Assembly (NCBI RefSeq): GCF_028009165.1 | Contig: NC_079246.1 | Span: forward strand, 1,798,001-1,862,000 | DNA: 64,000 nt | Direction: 5' to 3' | From: Akanthomyces muscarius | Lineage: Eukaryota > Ascomycota > Sordariomycetes > Hypocreales > Cordycipitaceae | Part shown: positions 55,068-64,000 of the stretch, in pieces | Position numbering within the stretch: position 1 is the stretch's first letter | How the letters are laid out: each line of letters starts with the position of its first letter | Notes under the pieces: model-generated | Database searches by the model: none | Seen by the model: the letters and a program-made list of their open reading frames with translations, nothing else | What the model was told of the DNA's origin: nothing | Made by a program: the position numbers and the translations under genes

Positions 55068-57197
55068 CGTGATGGGCGGTTCAGGCGAAGTGTCGAGAGC
55101 GTCGTTGTCAAACTGTTACCCCTTGTTGACGCGCAAGTTGAGCGGCGCGGCGTCGGCGGGCTCTGGCAGTGTCGAGGTATCCAGAGCCAATGAAGTAATC
55201 GCACACCGGCTAATTGAATCGATTTGATAGAGGAAATGCACACGCAGGGATGCGTGGTTCTCTGTGTGCGCTGGCGCTGGGCGTCGACAAGAATGAAGGT
55301 GAAAAGGGCCTTGGTGTCTAAAATCAATCGTGGCAGCTTTTGCCAGGTGTTGCGCTGCGCTGCTAATTTAGTGCTGCCCGTGCGTGAAGGGCTAAAAGAT
55401 CAGGGGCGGATGGGGTACGCAGAGACTCGCTGAAGGTACCTCGGAGGGGTCCTGCTTCCCGCTTAAAGCACTACGCCACGATTAGTCCCAAAGTAACCCG
55501 GGATGCCCCTCAAGTACCTCCAGTTATCAACCCATCGCCTGTCTCCCTCTAGCAGCCCCTGAAGCAACACGAAACTGGCGCCAGGCCGAACGCCAGGCCG
55601 AACGCTAGTCCACAGAGAGCCGCTACCAGGCTGCGCTAGCACCATTGTGATAACCAGTTTGCCCATGCTTTGGCCCAGTATTATGAGCACTTTTGATTCA
55701 AGCTTGACGATCAGTCACTCAACTCGTCTGGATCAAGTGCTGCCACAGAAAAGAAGAGAATTCGACATGTGTGACAACAAGTACAGCTGCCAGTCTAAAA
55801 GCAGCGCGCGAGCTCACGCCAGACGCATATTCACTTGCACGTGCATTGAGCTACGAGTAGAGGGAGCCAAGTAGACAATATTATGACGTGGTATTCTTCT
55901 AGGTATGATAGCAAAATATTGAATCTTCCTTCTGCAGTCGGCAGAGTCTACAGGTGCGGGCTACTCTTCTCAACATGTCTACAAGTCTATGCCGTAGTTA
56001 GCAAACCATTACTACCAGATTGCCTGTACAACAAATGATGTGCCAACACATGGATCAGACAAGCCGGTGTACTCAGCCATCCCAGCCGGCCTGGCCCAGC
56101 AATGGCTCCAAAACGGAATCAAAGCCGAGCCGAGCACGAAAGTAGAATCACACCAATTAAGCAACTCCACAACTTTCATCGCAAATCCGAAAATTTGCTC
56201 CAGTGCGGGAGGGCTACTCGGCTGGGATGATTAGTAGAATGGATAGAACTTGTTGTCATCAGGTCGTGCGGTGGTTGCGTTGGTACAACAGAGAGCATGG
56301 TTGGGGGTGCCTACCTAGTATAGTAATTACTAGTGTGTTCGAGGATCGTTTTGGGTCATCTACATCTTCAACACGGTTAGCCAGTGTCGCAATTGAGGTG
56401 TGCAAAACAAAGGTAGAGTAGATAAATGTTATCAGAGATCTTGGTTTGGTAAATTAGGAGTCATCAAGGGGTTCAGCAGCAGAACTGATTGAAATGGTTT
56501 CTCATCACGGACATTTGGGCCGGAAAAGCAAGGGAAGTTGAAACAAAACAATATTTGACTTACCAAAAGAACAAGATCTGTGCAACGGCGGTCAGATACA
56601 TGCAACATTGGCCATGGGATACTAATTCGACTGTTAGCTTGGCTCAAGATGCACCATAAATCGAGGCCGTCTAGCGCTTGCGTCGAGAGTAATGTGGTCA
56701 GATGGTAGTGCATGTTGTTCAAAACGCTCAGGTGTTCGCGGGAACAGTGGTGAAAATATCATCATTTGGCCTCGAGACGCTGCACCAGAGGCCGTCCAGT
56801 GTGAGAGCTTACCATTTCACGTCTAGCACATTTCGGTATGCTAAGCACGGCAGTAGCCATAGCTCTTGCGAATGCCGGCTACCAGTCAAGCTTCAAGCTC
56901 AACATTGGCATAATAAAGTCTCAGCCAAGGAGCGCGCAAAGTGCGATGTTGAGAAAGCTTGGAGGAGAAGAGGAAAAAATAAAATAAATTTGAGCGCTGC
57001 CGCTAGCTATGGTCCAAGGTGGGGCGAAGACTCGTTACATGCATGGACAGAAATTTTGGCAACCCGCTGCCCCGCTAACTAGATAGATGTACTGGTGCTT
57101 GGCTAGAGCTTCAGTTTCTAACAATTCAAGTCTAAACCAAATCGTATCGCGAGCTGTGGTCGAAATAGTATAGCTGTACCAATATACTATCTCCACG
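55068..57197. other. 2.1-kb divergent intergenic region with no supported gene
   Basis: Lies between the starts of anp1 and mtr3. A 12-bp unit (CGCCAGGCCGAA) is directly duplicated at about 55578-55601. From about 55870 to 57190 the sequence is AT-rich with scattered stops. No frame has an intron pattern or family match. It may include the remains of decayed sequence. Confidence 0.5.
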
Positions 57198-58103
57198 ATG
57201 GCCGATAGAAGGAGGGTGAATGGCCCCTCAGGCGCAACGGTGCCTCCCGCCTACGACGATGAGGACGTTGTTTCCACCCAAAGAACTCGACCAGCAAATG
57301 GTATCAGAGCTATCTGTAAGCTTATTCGCGATGAAATGATGCTGGAATGAGTAAGCTAACTAGTTGAAGATCTGAAGACCGGTGTCACACCTTCTGCATC
57401 TGGCTCAGCCTACCTGGAGTTTGAACCTAGAGAGGGCTCTTCAGGGTCTGGCATGAAGCTCACATGCACGGTGCATGGACCGAGATCGTTGCCACGATCA
57501 GCTCCGTTCTCGCCTCATATGGTTCTATCAACACACGTCAAGTATGCTCCATTTGCGACAAAGCAGCGTCGAGGCTATTTGCGCGACTCCAGTGAACGAG
57601 ATCTCAGCACACATCTCGAGACGGCACTTCGTGGCACCTTGATTGCTGATCGATGGCCCAAGAGTGGTGTTGATGTTATTGTTACGATTATAGAGGGCGA
57701 ACTTACCCGACAAGCTGCCCAAGACCAGGGAATTGAGAGCTGGGAGATGATGAACGTCTTGAGCGGCTGCATCACGGTTGCTTCGGCAGCCATTGCCGAT
57801 GCAGGCATCGACTGCGTCGACACGGTGGCCGGAGGTGTTGCCGCCATGGTCAGCAAGGACGAGAATGAAGAGCCTGTAATTGTACTCGATCCCGTGCCTT
57901 CTGAGCATGGCCAAGTATTGGCAGCTTGTTGTGTGGCGTATCTGCCTACACGGGATGAGATCACAAATCTCTGGTTCAAGGGGCGCCTGCAACCGTCAAA
58001 TGCAGATTCGCAGCGTCTTCTTATATCAAGAGCGGTACATGCAAGCAAGGGCACATGTCAGGCTATTTCAGCATCATTGGGTGAGGCCATGGCTGCCCAA
58101 TGA
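57198..58103 (+). CDS. mtr3: exosome ring subunit Mtr3 (RNase PH-like)
   Basis: Mtr3 is one of six catalytically inactive RNase PH-fold subunits of the nuclear and cytoplasmic RNA exosome. Exons 57198-57315 and 57364-58103 give 285 residues; intron 57316-57363 is 48 nt. The N-terminus is polar, then RTRPANGIRAIFEDLKTGVT precedes GSAYLEFEP and the strand MKLTCTVHGPRSLPR, matching the opening of Mtr3. SERDLSTHLETALRGTLIAD and SKSGVDVIVTIIE-like KSGVDVIVTIIEGE are the middle RNase PH blocks, and ITVASAAIADAGIDCVDTVA closes the fold. The phosphorolytic residues expected of an active RNase PH are not evident, as in the family. The ATG at 57198 is the first in frame (CACGATGGCC). Confidence 0.88.
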
Positions 58104-58965
58104 GCCGTCTCCGGGCAACTCGGCCAAACTTTATTTGAGGACCACAGCTTCGTCTTTAGATGGGCAGCTCTTGCAACGAAATTTGTAAATATACCCAATA
58201 GAATCATGAACCATAGGGAATTTGTGCGACGCCAAGCTCGAAGGAAAGCTTAATGTCTCGCCTAAGATTTCGAACTGCTGTGACACCGTAGCTCTCGAGT
58301 GGCAGGTGGCCATTTTGAATAGACAGTGCGGCTGCATAGGTGACTGGATGTAGAAAACTGTCTAATGCTGTAGTTGACTAGCTGCCTATGCGACGATAGA
58401 CTGGCTGTCTAGAGCGCTAGCTAGAATAATGAGGGTATTTTCCAACGTTATCACTCGACTTGGGTACCCAAAAGAACTTTGTACCAAAGCCGCCTCGGGT
58501 GTGAGATTGGGAAAGAAATGAGCGCGAAAACAATGTTTACGATACAGGATTTATAAAAAAAAAAAACGAAAACCAATAGGTCGCAGTTTCCAAGAGCATT
58601 ACTACATTTTCTATTCATTACTCGAGGTACCAAATCTGCCCGCGCACCTTACTACCTTTAAGGTATAGTAGTTTCCGCCTACCGTGCCTACCTACCTTGG
58701 CCCGCGGAGGTACGTCACAGTGCCGAGGCGCTGAGGCGACCCCAGAAGCACGCTACAACTGCACACACGCGGGTCTCAACTCCCGCTTCATCTCACCACT
58801 TGCATCAGCGCACCGTCGCTGCGGTTCTTGGCCTGCCATATTCCACGATCATTCGAGTCGTCTCGAATCGCTCTCGCCCATCGCCAGTCGATTTATCGCT
58901 TCCGAAATTTATACAGTGGCTGGGCCACGCCCCGGGCACGCACGATTCGCGTTTCGCCGACGGAA
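58104..58965. promoter_or_regulatory. 3' region of mtr3 and promoter/leader of the RING membrane-protein gene
   Basis: 862 bp. It contains an A run of about 14 at 58554-58567 and a cluster of CCTACC/TACCTT/AAGGTA motifs at 58640-58710, a pattern often seen in Sordariomycete intergenic DNA. The downstream frame stays open to about 58828 but without an ATG before 58966. Confidence 0.45.
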
Positions 58966-61884
58966 ATGGACGAACCGCCTCTGGTGCCGCTCGGCGCCGT
59001 CGCCGGCGTTGCCAACCTGGGAGGATGGTCCAACCTCTCGGCCTGGGCTACCAATATGACTCGATATGCGCCGTCGCTTGACGATCTGGTCTGGGCAGGG
59101 CCTCGATTCCTGGAGAAGCTTGGATCCTACCTTAATCTGGCTGACCAGCCCAACCTTGCGCCGAATACCGACGCCGGCCTCCTCGGCACCACGTCTGCTG
59201 CCGCGTACAACATCATGGAGAGCAACACTTCCCCTGCGGTTGCAGCGGCTGCGCAGGATTCCTCGGCTTTCCTGTCTTTGGAGAGCGTACGCAACTTCGG
59301 CAGTGTCTTCTCATACGCTACCAGCCGATGGGCCATGTCGTGCATTGCCATGGCCCTCATACTTAACCGAACACACATCTTCGCTGCCACCCGTCGCAGA
59401 CTACGTCTTCAGTGGAAACTGAGACTGTTGCTTCGCTCCCTTCCCATTGTCCTCCTGGTCATGCAGGTGCGCCGTCTTCTCATGTCGATGCAGTGTCAGA
59501 CCTCAGCCAACTTTGCCGAGCTCCGATGGGGAGATACCACTAAACACTCACGATTCTTGCACGCGCATACAAACTATTTTTTGAATACACTGAGCTCCAT
59601 TCTACTTTTCGGCGCAACAGATGAGCACTCTTGTGCCGCGGTTCATATGATTCCGGTAGCGGACCAAGTCAAAGCATCCAAGTTGGTAGGATCGCTGTCT
59701 GCCATGTGGCCGCTGTTTGGTACATTTTGCTTGAGCCACTTCATCGAAACTGTGTCTTGTGCGGTCCAGGGCAGAACACTTTCCGCGGAAACTGGCATGA
59801 CGCTCTTTGAACAATCCCTCGCCTTTGCCGAGGCCGATGCCACTATTAGCAACCAACTTGCACAGCTGAACTGGGAACCCAAGCCACAAACGGAACCGAC
59901 TGCTTCATCGTCTGCCACAGGTGCAGTGGTAAATTTGCTGACAAAGTCAATGTTGATTAAGCGAGTCAACACGCCGCCTGAAGTGCTTCTCGTGGCCTTT
60001 TTGTCGTCAATGACACATCTCACAAGCCACATCCTCGGACTTTTCGATCTACAGGCCAAGTATCGACTCGTCAACACCGGCTTCTGGGGCCTTTGCTTCA
60101 TGGCAAGTATTGTTTGGAGTGCTTTTTCGTTCGACCTTGACGACCCCAGCTCACAGGGTCTCTTACGATTTCCAACCGTTTGCATCATCGGCTTCGTGCC
60201 TCACGTCTTGGTACTGGGCGGCATCATACTTTGCTTCATCATATACGGCCTCGCATTGCTGCTATCTGCACTGTCAGCGCCACCCAATCAGGAGCGTTCT
60301 GCCATGTCGTTTAGACAGCGGCTCATCTATGCCCACGAAAACATGCAAGCAAACGTTTCCTTTGCGGAAGTCAGAATCACCAGAGACATGGACTTCTACA
60401 CAGCTCTCCTACGTACAGGCTTTGCCGCCATCACAATGGCTAGTGAAGCTGTGTACTTGAACGAAGACAACGGTGTGAATTTGACGCGTCATACATGGCT
60501 CGAAGAGGCTCGCTACAGAGAAGCAGAAGAGTTGCAGAAGCAGTGGGTTGGACTTGGCCATGCTAGCTCTCAGTACGATCGTATTGGTGCTATTGGTCTG
60601 ATTCCTGTCAAAGATGGTCCGGTATTGGCCCCCAATGGCTACGCTCGGGAAAGGGCTGCACAAAAAGTACCGAAGGGCCGCGCAGAGCGAAGCTTCAGAG
60701 CCGGAGTCGGAGCCACAGATAGAAGCTCAAGATGGGTGATGGCGCTCGACTTTTTTCTGAGCATTTTCAAGCTTATCGGCCGTGTCTCTGCGCTCACGAC
60801 ACTACGGGCCCTCCGTCTGGTTCGCATCCAGAGACAGCCTGCCTGGCTGAAGTGGCTCGCAGAGAGACCAAAGTCAGCCAAAGAAGAACCAAAGCCAGTC
60901 CCTGTGACGCAGCGTGCAAGCCGCACCATCTTCATCAGCCGCAACGGCCGAGTGTCCAGGAGCGACGGAATTGACGTCGAAGCCGAGTTTCGACGCATCG
61001 GGCACAATGGCAGTGAAGAGAACCTGGATAGCGACTTGTACAACTACTTTGTGGAAGGCGGGTGGTGGGGTTCTGGCGATTCCAGCGGCGACTACGCCCC
61101 GAGCCATGGCGACGACGACGATTGGGACGCAACCAGCGTGATTTCTCAATCCACATCGGCCGACGAAAACGACGGCGAAAATGACAGAAACCCATGGGAG
61201 CCAGCTGACGATGAAATCGACGAGGGCCAGAGGACGCCCACTCAGCGATCCCCTCGCGCGGTGCGTGAAAACACCCCCGTGGCCGACAGCCCCATGGGCA
61301 TGACAGATCTCGCCCGTCTCCTGCGTCCCGCCAACCGCGAGGAGCGCGAGGAAGCGACGACGCTCGCGGCGCACCTTGTCAGCGACGGCGTCATGACGCG
61401 CGGCCGCTTCCGCCGTCTCGAGCAGCTCCGCCGAACCAGCATCCTCACGAGCCCGCGCCGGCCCGGCGGTACGCCCACCGCCTTGGACATTGCCACTCCG
61501 GCACCCGTCTCCGCCGCCACCAGCCTGGCCAGCCGCGATATTCACACCAAGCTTGATCCCGACGAGGAGGAGACGCTGCTCGAGCAGCTCCTGCTGTCGC
61601 GCCGCGAGGAGGCCGCCCGGCCGCCGCCACAGACGCCGACCAAGAGCACCGGCACGACGTCGGATCTCGTGACTGCCGGCGGCAGTAGTGCCAACGCCGG
61701 CGGCGACGAGCAGGGCCCGCAGTGCGTCGTCTGCCAAAGCGCGGCGCGCACCATCATCGTCTGGCCCTGTCGCTGCCTGAGCCTCTGCGACGACTGCCGC
61801 GTGTCGCTCGCCATGAACAATTTTGACAAGTGTGTCTGCTGTCGCCGCGATGTGCTCAGCTTTAGCAGAATCTACGTTCCTTAG
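58966..61884 (+). CDS. multi-span RING E3 ubiquitin ligase, Asi1/Asi3-like
   Basis: Yeast Asi proteins are inner-nuclear-membrane E3 ligases for misplaced or regulatory membrane proteins. One intronless frame gives 972 residues from the first ATG (MDEPPLVPLG). Hydrophobic segments include WAMSCIAMALILNRT, LLLRSLPIVLLVMQV, PLFGTFCLSHFIETV, VLLVAFLSSMTHLTSHILG, GLCFMASIVWSAFSF and a long pair in TVCIIGFVPHVLVLGGIILC and onward. A soluble region of roughly 300 residues follows, acidic around GDDDDWDATSVISQSTSADE. The C-terminal RING starts CVVCQSAARTIIVWPC, continues RCLSLCDDCR and ends FDKCVCCRRDVLSFSRIYVP, the C3HC4-type finger and terminal SRIYVP typical of Asi1/Asi3. Substrates in filamentous fungi are not known to me. 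Confidence 0.87.
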   Translation: MDEPPLVPLGAVAGVANLGGWSNLSAWATNMTRYAPSLDDLVWAGPRFLEKLGSYLNLADQPNLAPNTDAGLLGTTSAAAYNIMESNTSPAVAAAAQDSSAFLSLESVRNFGSVFSYATSRWAMSCIAMALILNRTHIFAATRRRLRLQWKLRLLLRSLPIVLLVMQVRRLLMSMQCQTSANFAELRWGDTTKHSRFLHAHTNYFLNTLSSILLFGATDEHSCAAVHMIPVADQVKASKLVGSLSAMWPLFGTFCLSHFIETVSCAVQGRTLSAETGMTLFEQSLAFAEADATISNQLAQLNWEPKPQTEPTASSSATGAVVNLLTKSMLIKRVNTPPEVLLVAFLSSMTHLTSHILGLFDLQAKYRLVNTGFWGLCFMASIVWSAFSFDLDDPSSQGLLRFPTVCIIGFVPHVLVLGGIILCFIIYGLALLLSALSAPPNQERSAMSFRQRLIYAHENMQANVSFAEVRITRDMDFYTALLRTGFAAITMASEAVYLNEDNGVNLTRHTWLEEARYREAEELQKQWVGLGHASSQYDRIGAIGLIPVKDGPVLAPNGYARERAAQKVPKGRAERSFRAGVGATDRSSRWVMALDFFLSIFKLIGRVSALTTLRALRLVRIQRQPAWLKWLAERPKSAKEEPKPVPVTQRASRTIFISRNGRVSRSDGIDVEAEFRRIGHNGSEENLDSDLYNYFVEGGWWGSGDSSGDYAPSHGDDDDWDATSVISQSTSADENDGENDRNPWEPADDEIDEGQRTPTQRSPRAVRENTPVADSPMGMTDLARLLRPANREEREEATTLAAHLVSDGVMTRGRFRRLEQLRRTSILTSPRRPGGTPTALDIATPAPVSAATSLASRDIHTKLDPDEEETLLEQLLLSRREEAARPPPQTPTKSTGTTSDLVTAGGSSANAGGDEQGPQCVVCQSAARTIIVWPCRCLSLCDDCRVSLAMNNFDKCVCCRRDVLSFSRIYVP

Positions 61885-62198
61885 ATTATGAGGGAAGTTC
61901 AATGTATACATTCTTTAATATAGGACTACGACATGCTGTACTGTTTTAATGGCTTTGATTGGTTATTCACGCGACTAAATACGAACAAGTACTTTGTCGA
62001 AGCGGTGATTCCTTTTGCCTTCGTCTTCCTAGACGGCGAATTTTCGCGGTTGTAACTGGTTTTGTTTCTGGGTAGGATGCAGAAGCGTTTTGTATTGTAT
62101 AAGCCTTCATTTCCAGGGGTATTATTCTCCTCTATATTTGTCCTGAGTCCATAAAACGCCGCTCGTAAAAAATGCAATCATGGTTTTTGTGTGTAATG
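61885..62198. other. convergent 3' region between the RING gene and sen34
   Basis: 314 bp between two stop codons on opposite strands; AT-rich, presumably both 3' UTRs. Nothing else seen. Confidence 0.5.
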
Positions 62199-63095
62199 TT
62201 ACATGGCAGCCCATTCCAAGCAAAATGTTCTGACGTGAGCTTTAGACTCGCTCTGACCTTCAGTAGTAGCAGCAGCAGGTTGCTCACCGCCGAGCAGAAA
62301 TGCCTTCTTGACGGCCGTGGCGAGCCGGCCGCCAGCGACAATGTCTAGGATGGGAATCGGCTCGTCCCAGTCGTACTGGCTGGCCATGAAGTGGGCGTGG
62401 AAGCGCAGGGGGTCACCAGGGTATACGCTGTACTGGGCGCCGAAGCGCAGGCCGGGCGTCATGTGGTAGCCGTTGTCGAGCAGGTGCCTGCACAGCGGCG
62501 CGGCCTCGTGCAGCGACAGCTCGTCGGCGCGGCGGTGCTCGGCGAGGGCGCTGGCCGGTACGAGGTCAGTGCTGGACGTGGGCGTGACGCCTATGGTCTT
62601 TACTTGCGATACGCCGCCGTCTGCTTTGTCTGGCGAATCTGTAGCGGCGACGGCGACGGCTGCCGCAGCGGCGGCAGCAGCAGCGCCCTTTTTGTTCTTG
62701 CCGCGCTTCAGTTTATCAGCCACCTCGGCGGCACGCTGGGCGCTGCGCTCGGCGAGGGCAGCCTGTGCAATTTCCTTTTGCTTGCGGAGGGACTCTATAT
62801 ACGCGCGGCGGAGGGCGGGATCCCAATACGACTGGAGGGTGTCTCGGTGCGCGGCGGCGCCATCTACGACATACGCGGCGCCCTTGCGCACCAGGGCCTC
62901 GACCTCTTCGGGCCGCAGCTCGATGGGTAGGCCAAGAAAGATGTTTTGCGTCGGCTGCTGCGGTGCCGTGCCCACCAGCACGCCGTTGGTGTTGACCTGC
63001 CGCCGCAGCAGGGCCGCGGCCTCGGTGTCGAAGACCAGGTAGCGGCCGGCGATGCGGGCGATACGCACAGGAAACGGTGCCTCCAAGGCAGCCAT
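62199..63095 (-). CDS. sen34: tRNA-splicing endonuclease catalytic subunit Sen34
   Basis: Sen34 cleaves the 3' splice site of intron-containing pre-tRNAs within the SEN heterotetramer. A single exon gives 298 residues. The N-terminal domain includes NIFLGLPIELRPEEVEALVR and ends in a basic helical linker with KRGKNKK, followed by an Ala-rich stretch at residues 138-151. The C-terminal nuclease domain has YSVYPGDPLRFHAHFMASQY, in which Tyr225 and His233, with Lys264 in ATAVKKAFLL, keep the 8- and 31-residue spacing of the known Tyr/His/Lys triad. The last strand is VRTFCLEWAAM. The ATG at 63095 starts directly with MAALEAPFPVRI. The gene is followed on the same strand, further upstream, by elp4. 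Confidence 0.95.
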   Translation of the reverse strand: MAALEAPFPVRIARIAGRYLVFDTEAAALLRRQVNTNGVLVGTAPQQPTQNIFLGLPIELRPEEVEALVRKGAAYVVDGAAAHRDTLQSYWDPALRRAYIESLRKQKEIAQAALAERSAQRAAEVADKLKRGKNKKGAAAAAAAAAVAVAATDSPDKADGGVSQVKTIGVTPTSSTDLVPASALAEHRRADELSLHEAAPLCRHLLDNGYHMTPGLRFGAQYSVYPGDPLRFHAHFMASQYDWDEPIPILDIVAGGRLATAVKKAFLLGGEQPAAATTEGQSESKAHVRTFCLEWAAM

Positions 63096-63550
63096 TTGTC
63101 TCTAAAATCAAAACCAAAATGTCAATGTTAGCTAGGTGCCTCTTGTTAAGAGATTGGCAGATGGTTGTGAGGAAAAAAGTGGTTTTGAGCGGGAAGAGTC
63201 ATAAGTCGTCTTCGTAATTGTTGAATGTGTCGTCACAGAATTTCAGTGGATTGACAGATATTCAGGGTAATAATCATGTAGATCCCGGAGGTACAGATGG
63301 GAGAGGCATTGTGCAAAACAATTCAAAATACCAAAATGACTTACCCTGTGCTTACCCACGTCCTGCGCGAGTGTTTATCGTGGGATTGGTTGGGAGGGAA
63401 GAGCTTGTTGAAGCAGAGGTGAATGGCTAAATTTTTATTTGATGCCAGAAGTGGATATGAAGGCGGTCTACCCTTGTAGAGCTGTTATGCATATAGCGGG
63501 GCAACAGCAATTGAGTCGACAGCGATGTGCAATGGCTGGCAACAGATGTG
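63096..63550. promoter_or_regulatory. promoter of sen34 and 3' region of elp4
   Basis: 455 bp between two minus-strand genes. No gene is supported; the small plus-strand frames have no motif. Confidence 0.45.
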
Positions 63551-64000
63551 TTAAAACTCAAGAGACTTTTTCTTTTTCTCAGCTTCCGCGCCTTCTTCGG
63601 CTTGCTTCTCATCCTCTCCCACGGGTGGCAGACTGTATGGTGTGATGATGAGACCGGTGGAAGCGCTGAGCTTGAACGACAAGTCTTCACGCCGCCAGCC
63701 CTCGTCAAGGCCGCCTCCCCGTTCATGGAAAATGGGCAGGCTGTGGACTCGCAAAAGGCCTTGGGCTTTGTCCTCGCTGGTGGGATCGCGGCTGACTTGT
63801 ATCTGGTGGCCAAGGGGGACCAGCTCGAGTACCCCGTCGCAAAGCAGCTCGGCCCATCGCGTCAAGCCATTGGCTCTGGGATAGAGCGAGATGGGTAGGG
63901 TGGCGATAGAAGACAGTCTGTTGGGATATTGGCGTAGAAGACCGCGGAGGCCGTGGAGAAATTGCAGGACTTCTTGCGGGTTGCATGCGTAGGATGGGTA
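63551..64000 (-). CDS. elp4: C-terminal part of Elongator complex subunit 4 (Elp4), 5' end outside the window
   Basis: Elp4 is a RecA-fold subunit of the Elp456 ring of Elongator, which modifies wobble uridines in tRNA. The last 149 codons are visible, in frame from the window edge to TAA at 63553-63551. The segment WAELLCDGVLELVPLGHQIQ, then AQGLLRVHSLPIFHERGGG and EDLSFKLSASTGLIITPYSL with PPVGED, is the characteristic C-terminal pattern of Elp4 (PAXNEB). A Glu/Lys-rich tail ends KKKKSLEF. The gene continues beyond position 64000, so start and upstream exons are unknown. Confidence 0.88.
   Translation of the reverse strand, partial: YPSYACNPQEVLQFLHGLRGLLRQYPNRLSSIATLPISLYPRANGLTRWAELLCDGVLELVPLGHQIQVSRDPTSEDKAQGLLRVHSLPIFHERGGGLDEGWRREDLSFKLSASTGLIITPYSLPPVGEDEKQAEEGAEAEKKKKSLEF

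Noticed and set aside
55578..55601. 12-bp direct duplication (CGCCAGGCCGAA twice)
   Set aside because: Too short to distinguish from chance or replication slippage, and no surrounding structure such as inverted repeats or an open frame suggests a mobile element.
60874..61911. Minus-strand frame of 345 codons opposite the RING gene
   Set aside because: Shadow of the GC-rich 3' half of the RING ligase gene, without an independent motif.

Overview
The window is nuclear DNA of a filamentous ascomycete (Pezizomycotina). The evidence is short introns of about 45-105 nt with GTRNGT donors and CTRAC/CTAAC branch sites, GC-biased third codon positions in many genes, and family resemblance to Sordariomycete proteins. 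Hypocreales is my best guess, but no ribosomal marker is present and the genus cannot be read from the sequence. I count 20 protein-coding genes: 18 complete and one cut at each window edge. No rRNA gene, CRISPR array or intact transposon is visible. Exon boundaries were built by hand from splice signals, reading-frame continuity and family conservation.

Left part (1-13.6 kb): the end of an Ala/Thr/Pro-rich gene; a PP2A activator (PTPA/Rrd family); an unknown protein with a putative nuclear localisation signal; then a run of nitrogen-metabolism-type genes. These are an exported amidase with an Arp1-like N-terminal region, a divergently transcribed exported L-amino-acid-oxidase-like flavoenzyme, a saccharopine/sarcosine-oxidase-type FAD enzyme, and a Dal5-like anion:cation symporter. 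Together they could liberate, oxidise and import amides or amino acids. This is the most accessory-looking region, and the promoter shared by its first two genes carries a perfect 14-bp inverted repeat.

Middle (13.6-38 kb): a 1298-residue coiled-coil protein with 40-residue repeats, a six-span membrane protein, then core genes: a U1A/U2B''-type snRNP protein, V-ATPase subunit D (with an 11-nt microexon), splicing factor Syf1, an 83-residue protein of unknown function, a 4-kb stretch with no supported gene, the CCA-adding enzyme and the TTT-complex protein Tti2.

Right part (38-64 kb): Fig4 lipid phosphatase, an ABCC transporter, the Golgi ARF-GEF Gea/GBF1, the mannan polymerase subunit Anp1, exosome subunit Mtr3, an Asi-type RING membrane protein, tRNA endonuclease subunit Sen34 and the C-terminal part of Elongator subunit Elp4. 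Most of these are unlinked housekeeping functions. Secretion and membrane trafficking (Fig4, Gea, Anp1) and tRNA processing (Cca1, Sen34, Elp4) recur, but there is no sign of operon-like control. Two GC-AG introns, one each in the amidase and the FAD oxidase, are supported by exact restoration of conserved protein motifs.
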